Source: Planctomycetaceae bacterium (lineage in GTDB: Bacteria > Planctomycetota > Planctomycetia > Planctomycetales > Planctomycetaceae). Taken from it: a stretch of 64,000 bases of DNA. Made by a program: the position numbers and the translations under genes. The notes below the pieces were generated by a model, which saw nothing but the letters and a program-made list of their open reading frames with translations, was not told where the DNA came from and made no database searches. The number at the start of each line of letters is the position of its first letter. The first letter of the stretch is position 1. This document shows positions 56,715-64,000 of this stretch, piece after piece. The stretch is taken from the NCBI GenBank assembly GCA_041398785.1, contig JAWKUA010000004.1:248001-312000 (forward strand), in the 5' to 3' direction.

Positions 56715-57386
56715 TCAGAAGCACTCGATACCCTTCAGCCGCTTGCGCATCGCAAGGAACGATTCCAGCAATTGAGCCGGAATCTGCGGCTGACGAGCGA
56801 TCAGTGATACCAGGTCGGATCGCACGACCATCCGAGCCGGAATTTCGTCGATGGAAAGTTCGCACCACGTACTGCGGCGGTCGTATTCGATCGTCAGAGA
56901 ATTGTCATCGCGGTCTTCGACGTGATCGATGAAAGCCTCCAGATCAATCATCGCCGGCGGCGTGAATTCGACGGTATCAAATGACTGACCGAACACCGAC
57001 GCGAACTCGCCGCTGAACAATTGCTCCGGGCTGCGGAATTCCGATACCTGGCGCCGCCAGATGGCCTGCGATGTTTTGGTGGAATCGAGCGTCACGGAAA
57101 CCCGGTAGTCGAACCATGGCGTGGAAATTCGTGCCGCTCCGTTTTCCGGATCGCTGACCTGCAGTTCCGTGCGCCGAAAGCGAAACTGGCGGCGAAACTG
57201 AGCGAAGTGTTCGTCCAGATCGCGGCTCAGATCTGCTGCCGCAATACGCGCCACAAATGCCGAGGCCCGGTCCGAAGCTTCCGCGGGAACCTGATGACCT
57301 TTGCGAAATCCGCTCAGGTCGCGCACCCGAGTCGTCTGTTCCCGCACAAGTGCGACGTCGATCATGCCTGCGTCGTTGTCATTCAT
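56715..57386 (-). CDS. Conserved-looking protein of unknown function
   Basis: ATG 57386 gives 223 residues starting MNDNDAGMIDVALVREQTTR. I recognise no domain. Visible features: a charged helical first third (VRDLSGFRKGHQVPAEASDR, LDEHFAQFRRQFRFRRTELQ) and a mixed alpha/beta remainder (WFDYRVSVTLDSTKTSQAIW, LTIEYDRRSTWCELSIDEIP). No signal peptide or membrane helix. The frame is open to 57587, but that would overlap pcm on the other strand, so the shorter form is chosen. It is divergent from pcm. Confidence 0.6.
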   Translation of the reverse strand: MNDNDAGMIDVALVREQTTRVRDLSGFRKGHQVPAEASDRASAFVARIAAADLSRDLDEHFAQFRRQFRFRRTELQVSDPENGAARISTPWFDYRVSVTLDSTKTSQAIWRRQVSEFRSPEQLFSGEFASVFGQSFDTVEFTPPAMIDLEAFIDHVEDRDDNSLTIEYDRRSTWCELSIDEIPARMVVRSDLVSLIARQPQIPAQLLESFLAMRKRLKGIECF

Positions 57387-57564
57387 GACCGAAGGAATAC
57401 CGCCGGTATCCCCGTGTTTCAACTGAACCGATGTGCTCGACGGTTGCGATTGCGTCCGTCGCCCGGCATGCGCAGTCGCTCGCCGAAACATGCCGGATAG
57501 CGCATGATTCGCGGCTACTGTCGCGGTCCCCACCGCGCAATCGCGGCCAGAGGAATGCCGGGCG

Positions 57565-58284
57565 ATGTTGCCGTCTGATGACTCCACATTCCGTCAGGAC
57601 CGATTCGCCGCCGTGCGACGCCGGATGATCAACGGTCATCTGAAGGCCCGCGGCATTTCGGACGACCGTGTGCTGGCGGCCATGGCCGGCGTGGCTCGCG
57701 AAGAATTCGTTCCCGCAGCCCTGCAAGACCTCGCCTACGACGATCGCGCGCTGAAGATTGGTCTGGGGCAGACGATTTCTCAGCCGTACACCGTTGCCTT
57801 TATGTGCCAGGCCGCGCTGCCGGGCGAACGTGACCGCGTGCTGGAAATCGGCACGGGATCGGGATACGGAGCCGCGGTATTGTCGCGACTGGCCGAACAC
57901 GTGGACACCATCGAACGTTTGCCCGAGTTGGCCGAAACGGCGCGCTGCCGGCTGCGCGACACGGGCTGCAGCAATGTCACGGTCCACGTCGGCGACGGAA
58001 GCCGCGGACTGCCGGAACAAGCTCCCTTCGATGCAATCATCGTCACGGCTGCCGCCCCGCACCTGCCGCAGCCGCTGGCGGATCAGCTCGCGGAGGGCGG
58101 GCGGCTGGTGATTCCCATCGGTGATTCCACTTATGGACAATCCATGATGCGGTTCACGCGACAGGGTGCCGATCTGATTTCCGACAATCTCGGTGGCTTT
58201 GTGTTCGTACCGCTCATCGGTGAGTTCGGTGTGCCGGAAGACGACGATTCGGAAACGGATTTGGAACCGCGGATTGGGTTTTGA
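57565..58284 (+). CDS. pcm: Protein-L-isoaspartate O-methyltransferase
   Basis: The 239-residue enzyme contains MAGVAREEFVPAALQDLAYD, the family-typical GQTISQPYTVAFMCQAA, the SAM loop VLEIGTGSGYGAAVLSRLA, and FDAIIVTAAAPHLPQPLADQ then LAEGGRLVIPIGD. It methylates isoaspartyl residues in damaged proteins, starting their repair. The length, about 240, is slightly above E. coli Pcm because of an acidic tail (PEDDDSETDLEPRIGF). ATG 57565 is the first; ATG 57625 (MINGHLKARG) would still keep the whole catalytic domain and is a possible alternative. Confidence 0.93.
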   Translation: MLPSDDSTFRQDRFAAVRRRMINGHLKARGISDDRVLAAMAGVAREEFVPAALQDLAYDDRALKIGLGQTISQPYTVAFMCQAALPGERDRVLEIGTGSGYGAAVLSRLAEHVDTIERLPELAETARCRLRDTGCSNVTVHVGDGSRGLPEQAPFDAIIVTAAAPHLPQPLADQLAEGGRLVIPIGDSTYGQSMMRFTRQGADLISDNLGGFVFVPLIGEFGVPEDDDSETDLEPRIGF

Positions 58285-58446
58285 ACAACCATCTCGCGAC
58301 GCGTGTCCGTCAATCGCGGGAATGCGAATTGGCGAAGTGCGGGCGGTCTGGCGATGTCGTCGACCGGGGAATCGACCCCCTGACAGCCTTCACCCTGCAA
58401 CCCGATCGCTGCGCGAGGGAGATTCTTCCGGTCTTGTCTGACGCTT

Positions 58447-59424
58447 TTATGTACTCACCGTTGCATGAACAAAGACGTCCCGCAGATGCGGACGTGGTAC
58501 GGCGCAGCGGATTTGCTTCAACACGCGCTGCGCCTGGGACGCGGCGCTCGACAGGAAGTCCGGCGAGAACCCAATGACATCGCCGACGCCGAAGACATTT
58601 CGGCACCAGGTTTCCAGATTGCCACCACACCACAGTTGCCCGTTTTCGTCGGGTTCGACGCCGATTTGTGATAACCCGAGATGTTCGGTGAATCCGACGG
58701 TTCGCCGACAATCGACGACATCGGCATGGTCGATGGCGCACAGCGATCCGGTTCCTGAAAGGCCAAACTCCGACGGATGGAACGCCACCGCGACTCCCGC
58801 GGCCTGTGCCAGATCCAGCATCACGGCGTTTCTGTCGTCGCGGGCGACGTGACGAGCTTCGACTCCAAACAGACTAAACAATGCCGCCAGCCCGGCGCCG
58901 AACACGTCGCCCCCCAGCAGGCACAGGCTATCGGGCAGACGAGCTCCCTCGAACAGGGATTCCGGACGAAGAAAGGGTACCAGACCCAGCGGTCGGTGCA
59001 TCGCCGTGTGACGCACGCCGGTCCCGATCACGAAGTGCTTTGCCTGCAGCATGCTTCGTCCGCAGCGAATGCCCTCCGATACGCTCGCGCGGTCTGCGGA
59101 CAGGAACCTGGCCTCACCCAACAGGACGTCAATTCCCAGCCGGTCCAGAGTCTGAATGTGTTCCGCGGTTTCATCAACAACGGCACCGGAGATCAGCTTC
59201 TGAAGCAGCCGGGGAGTCCCCGCTTCGGCAAACAGCCGACGGCGTTCCGTCGTGCGGTCAACCAGCAGGTCGGCGATCAGCCGCTGAAGTGCCTGACCGA
59301 CCAGCCATGATGAGTGCCGCGATTCCGGAATCACCGCTACGGTCTTCAGCCCTGAGCCCGCTGCCGCCAGCAGCATTTCAAACGCGGCTTCGTCGTTTCC
59401 AATCACTGCAATGTCGTAAACCAC
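58447..59424 (-). CDS. Degenerate pyridine-nucleotide-disulfide-reductase-like flavoprotein
   Basis: The protein follows the order of SthA / dihydrolipoamide dehydrogenase proteins: VYDIAVIGNDEAAFEMLLAA (FAD loop with N and D in place of usual Gly), AKHFVIGTGVRHTAMH, CLLGGDVFGAGLAALFSLFG (second nucleotide loop), VDCRRTVGFTEHLGLSQIGV and VFGVGDVIGFSPDFLSSAAS (the ...GD... FAD motif). The redox-active CxxxxC motif is absent and the C-terminal dimerisation domain is missing, giving about 325 residues instead of about 460. I place the start at GTG 59424, with AGGAG about 11 bases upstream; a TTG lies at 59442. Activity as a classic reductase is unlikely. Confidence 0.65.
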   Translation of the reverse strand: MVYDIAVIGNDEAAFEMLLAAAGSGLKTVAVIPESRHSSWLVGQALQRLIADLLVDRTTERRRLFAEAGTPRLLQKLISGAVVDETAEHIQTLDRLGIDVLLGEARFLSADRASVSEGIRCGRSMLQAKHFVIGTGVRHTAMHRPLGLVPFLRPESLFEGARLPDSLCLLGGDVFGAGLAALFSLFGVEARHVARDDRNAVMLDLAQAAGVAVAFHPSEFGLSGTGSLCAIDHADVVDCRRTVGFTEHLGLSQIGVEPDENGQLWCGGNLETWCRNVFGVGDVIGFSPDFLSSAASQAQRVLKQIRCAVPRPHLRDVFVHATVST

Positions 59425-59828
59425 CGACCTGTCTCCTGCCAATCAATTCCTGCGTTTCAACCACCGACTGATTCGGTTCCGGCGTGCGCGACGGGGCGCA
59501 TATCCGGGTGTCTGCGTAAGCTGATCGGCAGGTGAACGGTCATACCAGGAACGGAACCGGCGTTATTCAGGTAAGATGTGCGGCAGACGGGCGAATATGC
59601 GTATGAGACGGTCCGCGACGGACGGTCCGGATATGCTGACGTTCCGGCCTGTTCCGGTGCCGTCAAAACCACCGATGGGTACGTAACACATGAAACCGCC
59701 GATATCCGCACGGCTTGCCGAAATCCGCGGGAAAACGTGATCCATCCATCCAGCGCAGTCGTTGATGAATCACGACGGCAAGGTAGGCTGGTGCGGTACG
59801 CTCTAGTTCTGAAACCGGACAATCGCTC
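59425..59828. other. Intergenic region upstream of hflK
   Basis: About 400 bases between the divergent flavoprotein gene and hflK. Frames on both strands lack recognisable sequence. A short inverted repeat GGTCCGCGACGGACGGTCC near 59611 is present. The hflK promoter must lie here; I cannot assign a convincing -35/-10 pair. Confidence 0.45.
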
Positions 59829-60821
59829 ATGTCATCCAAACAAGTGCAGTTTGAAATGCGGCCCGAAGACTTTGGCCGCATCGCGCGCCCCGTCCTGATC
59901 GGGCTGTCAGTCATCGCGGTGATCGTCATCGCTTACAAGTCGATCTATCAGGTCGAGCCCAGCGAACAGGCGGTCGTCATGCGGTTTGGCCGCTATCACT
60001 CAACACAGGCTCCCGGTCTGCACTTTCGGATTCCGTTTGTCGACGACGTGCTGACCGTCGATGTCGGCGAACGGAATGTGCGATTGCCGTTTGGAGTCGA
60101 CGGCGATCATCAGGCAGCAAACGTTCCGGAAGAAGACGTGCTGATGCTGACGGGCGATCTGAACGCCGCAGTGGTCGAGTGGACAGTTCAGTGGAAAGTC
60201 TCTGATCCGCAGCGGTATCTGTTCACGTTCTATTCCGGGTCGTCACGCGAAGAAGATCAGGATCGCTTTCTGCAGTACATCCTGACGGTCGTTGGCCGCA
60301 CAGTGATGAACCGACTGGTCGGCGACTATTCCATCGGTGAGGTGCTGACCAGCAAGCGGGAAGAGATCAGCTTCAAGGCCCTCGACGCCACTCGACAGAT
60401 GCTGGACAAATACGACTGTGGCATTCGAATTACCAATCTGCAGCTTCAGCGTGTCTTGCCACCGAGTCAGGTGCGAGCTTCCTATGCGGCGATCAACGAA
60501 GCCGATCAGACACGCGACAAGCTGGAAAATGAATCGAATAAGGAAAAGAACACGCTGCTGCCGAAGGCCAAAGCCGATCGCGACAAAGCGATCCGCGAAG
60601 CAGAGGGCTATGCCGCCCGGCGGCGTTCGGAAGTCAAAGGCGAAATTGATGCCCTGATGGCTCAGTACGAACAGTTTGCGAAGGCTCCGCAGGAAACCCG
60701 GCAGCGGCTGTATCTCGAAGCACTCGAAAAGGTTCTTTCACAGGTCGACGACAAGACCATCATCGATTCCGATCTGCAGCAACTGCTGCCGCTGCTGAAT
60801 CTGAATGAAGGGAGCAAATAA
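59829..60821 (+). CDS. hflK: HflK-like SPFH membrane protein (FtsH modulator)
   Basis: The 330-residue protein has one N-terminal membrane helix (ARPVLIGLSVIAVIVIAYKS), then the SPFH/band-7 domain: VEPSEQAVVMRFGRYHSTQA, PGLHFRIPFVDDVLTVDVGE, GDLNAAVVEWTVQWKVSDPQ, and the HflK-specific helical tail with INEADQTRDKLENESNKEKN and KADRDKAIREAEGYAARRRS. HflK and HflC form a membrane complex that encloses and modulates the FtsH protease. The stop TAA overlaps the hflC ATG (TAATG), a sign of translational coupling and equal production. Confidence 0.93.
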   Translation: MSSKQVQFEMRPEDFGRIARPVLIGLSVIAVIVIAYKSIYQVEPSEQAVVMRFGRYHSTQAPGLHFRIPFVDDVLTVDVGERNVRLPFGVDGDHQAANVPEEDVLMLTGDLNAAVVEWTVQWKVSDPQRYLFTFYSGSSREEDQDRFLQYILTVVGRTVMNRLVGDYSIGEVLTSKREEISFKALDATRQMLDKYDCGIRITNLQLQRVLPPSQVRASYAAINEADQTRDKLENESNKEKNTLLPKAKADRDKAIREAEGYAARRRSEVKGEIDALMAQYEQFAKAPQETRQRLYLEALEKVLSQVDDKTIIDSDLQQLLPLLNLNEGSK

Positions 60822-61909
60822 TGGCTGCCAGCAATAATGTCAAAGGGCCGGCGATCGCTGTTGTCGCTCTGTTCGGACTTGCCGTGCTCTACAGTTCAGC
60901 ATTCACAATCAATGAACGCGAACTGGCTGTTGTCGTGGAATTCGGGAAGCCCGTCCGCGGCGTTGAGCAACCGGGCCTGTACTTCAAGATACCGCTCATC
61001 CAGGAAGTTCGCCGACTGCCAAAGACGCGCCAGTTCTGGGCCAGCGGCGCCAGCGACGTGCTGGAGGCTCTGCCGACGAAGGATGGAAAGAAGGTCGAGA
61101 TCTCAATCTGGGCCATGTGGCGGATCACCGACCCTGAAAAGTTTGTGAAGGAAATGCGAACCGTTGAGAACGCTGAGCAACAGGTGATTCAGCGCGTTCG
61201 GGCCAGTGTTCGCGATGTCATCACGGCGTATGACCTTTCCGAAGTGGTTCGCAGCACGGATCGCGAACTCACCAACTCGTTCGGACTCACGGATGTTCCG
61301 GATGCCGTCGGCGGTAAGGATGCCGTCGCAGACGTTCTGAATCCTGCCGGGGAACAGACTTCAATCAGGATCGGTCGCGAAAAAATCGTGGCGGAGATCC
61401 GTCAGCGAATTGAATCCGTCCTTGGCAACACGGAAGGAGAGACATCCGAGAACTCCATCGACCGCGGCATCGAACTGGTCGACGTGGGAGTCAGCAATAT
61501 CGGCTTCGCCCCGACGGTCCGCCAGGCGGCTTTCGATCGGCTGAAGGCGTTCATGGAAGCCATCGCCGCTCGATACGAGAACGAAGGTCAGCGGCGCAAA
61601 CAGGAAATCATCAACGAGACCAACGCGGAAGTGGAAAAGATTCGCGGTGAAGGTGAAGAACAGAGCAAGCGGCTTCGCGGTGAAGTCGAAGCCGAGATCA
61701 TTGAACGATACGCGACCGCCATTCGCACAACCGGTGACTTCTACAACTTCCAGCGGACACTGGAAGTGTATGAAGCGGCACTTGGCAACGGCACTCGGCT
61801 GATCCTGACGACCGACAGCGACCTGTTTCGCATGCTGAAGGATGTCGGAGCCGGCGCGTCCGCAGCCGGCCAGCCCGAGACTCCCTCTCAGTCCGCCGGA
61901 ACGCCGTAG
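60821..61909 (+). CDS. hflC: HflC-like SPFH membrane protein (FtsH modulator)
   Basis: The 362-residue protein has an N-terminal membrane helix (GPAIAVVALFGLAVLYSSAF), the SPFH domain (NERELAVVVEFGKPVRGVEQ, PGLYFKIPLIQEVRRLPKTR, VEISIWAMWRITDPEKFVKE), a central ELVDVGVSNIGFAPTVRQAA segment and a charged coiled coil (RRKQEIINETNAEVEKIRGE, KRLRGEVEAEIIERYA). The start is set by GGGAG 8 bases upstream and the TAATG overlap with hflK. A Ser/Pro-rich tail (GASAAGQPETPSQSAGTP) ends the protein. It pairs with HflK around FtsH in the inner membrane. Confidence 0.93.
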   Translation: MAASNNVKGPAIAVVALFGLAVLYSSAFTINERELAVVVEFGKPVRGVEQPGLYFKIPLIQEVRRLPKTRQFWASGASDVLEALPTKDGKKVEISIWAMWRITDPEKFVKEMRTVENAEQQVIQRVRASVRDVITAYDLSEVVRSTDRELTNSFGLTDVPDAVGGKDAVADVLNPAGEQTSIRIGREKIVAEIRQRIESVLGNTEGETSENSIDRGIELVDVGVSNIGFAPTVRQAAFDRLKAFMEAIAARYENEGQRRKQEIINETNAEVEKIRGEGEEQSKRLRGEVEAEIIERYATAIRTTGDFYNFQRTLEVYEAALGNGTRLILTTDSDLFRMLKDVGAGASAAGQPETPSQSAGTP

Positions 61910-62035
61910 CAGTCCGGGCTCCGCGCTCGCATATCGCGAGAAATCTGATTCACTGCGGGCATGATCGCAGCGACCCCGAAGTGCGGGCGATTTCGTGCTT
62001 TACAACGGTCACCGGATGCGATTCACTGCCATCGC

Positions 62036-63046
62036 ATGAACGAGTCAGCCGCAATTCCCGTCAACCTGTACCCCCGTTCGAAGCGGGTCGCCGTCCTGCG
62101 CCGGTTGTCATTCGTCGCTGCGATGCTGAGCCTGGTTGCCTTCGGGCTGGTATTTCCCTTTCCGCTGCATTCCCGGCGCTGGGGCGCGATCTTCGATCTG
62201 GCGCACGCGCCGGCATTCTGCATCCTGATGCTGATGATCACCGGCGTGCTGGACCCGCCGGCAATCGGCCTGTCCCGCCGGTTTCTCACCATCCTGAAAA
62301 TGTCGATGGCCGGTGTGGCACTGCTGGCGGTTGTTCTGGCGGGAATCGGGTTGACGGGTGAGTTTCTGCAGAAGTTCGCCAACCGAAATCCAAGCTGGCA
62401 CGACGTCGCTGCAAATACTCTGGGACTGGCGGCCGCGGTCTGCTGGATTGCCGCGCAGCATCGCCGTGGTGTTCTTCGCGCATCCCTGATCGCGGCGGCC
62501 TTCGCGCTGCTGATTGGTGTCAGCGTCGATCCACTGCTGGAGATCCATGAACTGGAACTACTTCGTCGGGACATGCCGTTGCTGGCATCCTTCGAACGGC
62601 CGCGCGAGCTGCACGGCTGGTACCTGCGAAGTGCGGACATGCTGCGGACTTCGGACTGGGCGACCGATGGAACCCACTCCCTGCGCGTCACGCTGCGACC
62701 GGGCCGGTATCCCGGAGCCGCTTTCATTTCACCGGAACCAAACTGGCGCGGCTATGAGACGCTGAAGCTTGATCTTCGCAACCCCGGCCAGCAGCCGCTG
62801 CCGCTGATTGTCAAGGTTCACGATCAGGAGCACGAAGACAGCAACTTTGATCACAGCGATCGGTTTCACCGCGAAATCGTTGTGCCCGCCGGCGAAGACC
62901 TTACGGTGTCGATCGCGCTGAGTGACATCGAATCCGCCCCCGCTGCCCGCACGATGAACATGGAGAATGTCTCGTTTATTGAGGTGTTTTCACTGGGTGT
63001 CGAAGACGAACAGGTGTTCTTTATCGACAACCTGCGCCTGCAGTAG
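62036..63046 (+). CDS. VanZ-like membrane protein with C-terminal beta-sandwich domain
   Basis: The first half is a VanZ-type membrane domain with four or five helices (LSFVAAMLSLVAFGLVFPFP, AHAPAFCILMLMITGVL, MSMAGVALLAVVLAGIGLTG, VAANTLGLAAAVCWIAA, ASLIAAAFALLIGVSVDPLL), including the conserved WHDVAANTLG. The second half (about residues 200-336) is soluble, with YETLKLDLRNPGQQPLPLIV, KVHDQEHEDSNFDHSDRFHR and SLGVEDEQVFFIDNLRLQ, resembling CIA30/galactose-binding-like beta sandwiches. ATG 62036 is preferred; an in-frame ATG at 61961 adds 25 residues of no clear nature. The function is unknown; the layout suggests an envelope protein that binds a glycan or protein. Confidence 0.72.
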   Translation: MNESAAIPVNLYPRSKRVAVLRRLSFVAAMLSLVAFGLVFPFPLHSRRWGAIFDLAHAPAFCILMLMITGVLDPPAIGLSRRFLTILKMSMAGVALLAVVLAGIGLTGEFLQKFANRNPSWHDVAANTLGLAAAVCWIAAQHRRGVLRASLIAAAFALLIGVSVDPLLEIHELELLRRDMPLLASFERPRELHGWYLRSADMLRTSDWATDGTHSLRVTLRPGRYPGAAFISPEPNWRGYETLKLDLRNPGQQPLPLIVKVHDQEHEDSNFDHSDRFHREIVVPAGEDLTVSIALSDIESAPAARTMNMENVSFIEVFSLGVEDEQVFFIDNLRLQ

Positions 63047-63277
63047 CGTGAATTCGACGTGAATGACTCCGGTTGACGCAACGTCCACGGTTGCAGAATC
63101 GATGTCCGCGGTTACCTTGACGGGGCGAGGAAGGCTGGCCGATCTCGCGTGGGCCTGATTCGCAACCGCTCAGTCGCAGCCGGTCCCGCCATTACAGCGT
63201 CCCGCGATGTCTGTTTCCCCCGCGTCCGGAACACACAACATTTTCGCCCGTTCCCTGGTCACAGAAAGTCGGCAGGC

Positions 63278-64000
63278 ATGAGATTCTCCGCGTCGCTGTC
63301 CGCATTCGTCATGACTGTCCTGGTCTGTGTGCCGGGTTTTGCCGACGAAATTACGCTGAAGGCCGATAACAGTCAGCACTGGTACCGCGGCAACATGCAC
63401 ACACATTCGCTGTGGAGCGACGGTGATGACTATCCGGAAATGATTGCTTCGTGGTACCTCGAACGCGACTACGACTTTCTGGTCTTCACGGACCACAACG
63501 TTCTGCTGCAGGGCGAACGCTGGAGCGACATCGAAAAGAACGCCGGCGGGCGAGCGGCGTTCGAAAAGCTGCAGGCGAAGTTCCCGGCCGACTGGATCAA
63601 AACACGTACCACCGATGATCGCCACGAAGTCAGGCTCAAGACGTTCGATGAAGTTTTCGAACGGTTGGCGGTGCCGGGTGAGTTCCTGCTGATTCAGGGA
63701 GAAGAGATCACCGACCGATTTCAGAATCTGCCCGTCCACATGTGCGCCACCAATACGAAGGAACTGCTGCCGCCGCTGCACGGAGACAGCGTTGCGGAGG
63801 TCATGCAGCGGAATATCGATGCGGCGCGTTCACGCCGCGAGAGGTCCGGTGTGAAGACGCTGGTGCACCTGAATCACCCGAATTTCGGCTGGGGCGTGAC
63901 TGCTGAGGATCTGATGCAAGTCGTCGGCGAAGACTTCTTTGAGGTCTACAACGGACATCCTTCGGTGAACAACTCCGGCGACGAAACTCACGCGTCCACC
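63278..64000 (+). CDS. Exported PHP-domain (metallophosphatase-like) protein, 3' end off the window
   Basis: From ATG 63278 the frame is open to the right edge (241 codons). A signal peptide (LSAFVMTVLVCVPGFADE) is followed by a PHP domain: YRGNMHTHSLWSDGDDYPEM with the HTH metal motif, YDFLVFTDHNVLL with the second His, FLLIQGEEITDRF, LVHLNHPNFGWGVTAEDL. PHP domains hydrolyse phosphate esters with two or three metals. The exported form with this N terminus is common in planctomycetes, substrate unknown. GGCAGG just before the ATG is a weak ribosome-binding site. The C-terminal part is not visible. Confidence 0.85.
   Translation, partial: MRFSASLSAFVMTVLVCVPGFADEITLKADNSQHWYRGNMHTHSLWSDGDDYPEMIASWYLERDYDFLVFTDHNVLLQGERWSDIEKNAGGRAAFEKLQAKFPADWIKTRTTDDRHEVRLKTFDEVFERLAVPGEFLLIQGEEITDRFQNLPVHMCATNTKELLPPLHGDSVAEVMQRNIDAARSRRERSGVKTLVHLNHPNFGWGVTAEDLMQVVGEDFFEVYNGHPSVNNSGDETHAST

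Overview
The window looks like a chromosomal piece of a GC-rich member of the Planctomycetota. The lineage evidence is the mix of families: two LEPR-XLL secreted proteins, DUF1501 proteins, a PSCyt1/DUF1549/DUF1553 protein, two DUF4058 proteins, a TIGR03000-type Gly/Ser-rich protein, a PEP-CTERM protein, a Ser/Thr kinase fused to WD40 repeats, planctomycete-type ECF sigma factors, and a methenyl-tetrahydromethanopterin cyclohydrolase next to a RimK-like ligase. No rRNA, tRNA or CRISPR array was found.

Layout. 0-7.3 kb: a minus-strand operon (low-molecular-weight phosphatase, rpiB, lipoate/octanoate transferase running off the left edge), a methyltransferase, a frameshifted inositol-monophosphatase-like gene, DUF4058, an mch-rimK-like C1 pair and a divergent MOSC protein. 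7.3-20.2 kb: an accessory, decayed stretch with a large LEPR-XLL protein, a broken sigma factor, a 15-bp tandem repeat, a broken IS4/Tn5-type transposase, two unrecognised or decayed genes and a WD40 kinase whose 3' end is broken. Copies of a roughly 165-bp hairpin-ended repeat lie through it, and two inverted copies bracket the kinase. 20.3-30.2 kb: DUF1501, DUF4058, cyclophilin, sigma factor, LEPR-XLL/Calx-beta/dockerin-like protein, PEP-CTERM protein, and an IS5-type element that has removed the 5' part of a second WD40 kinase. 30.3-42 kb: a 5-oxoprolinase-type gene broken by frameshifts and carrying two REP-like insertions, an 1158-residue protein that may be a pyrophosphate-type PEP carboxykinase, and broken serine-hydrolase and DUF1501 genes. 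42-64 kb: mostly intact housekeeping and envelope genes (PSCyt1 protein, tgt, esterase, redoxin, zinc-ribbon membrane protein, acnA, Uma2, pcm, flavoprotein, hflKC, VanZ-like protein, PHP protein running off the right edge).

The broken genes need care. In the oxoprolinase gene, at least two breaks are repaired by removing one base from a homopolymer (TTTTT and CCC). Some apparent pseudogenes may therefore be assembly indels, whereas others (transposase, 3' end of the kinase, sigma-factor copy) show diffuse decay.

The most distinctive features are the hairpin-ended repeat bracketing the kinase, REP-like palindromes inserted inside a coding sequence (one without breaking frame), the IS-decapitated kinase paralogue, and the possible PPi-dependent PEP carboxykinase.
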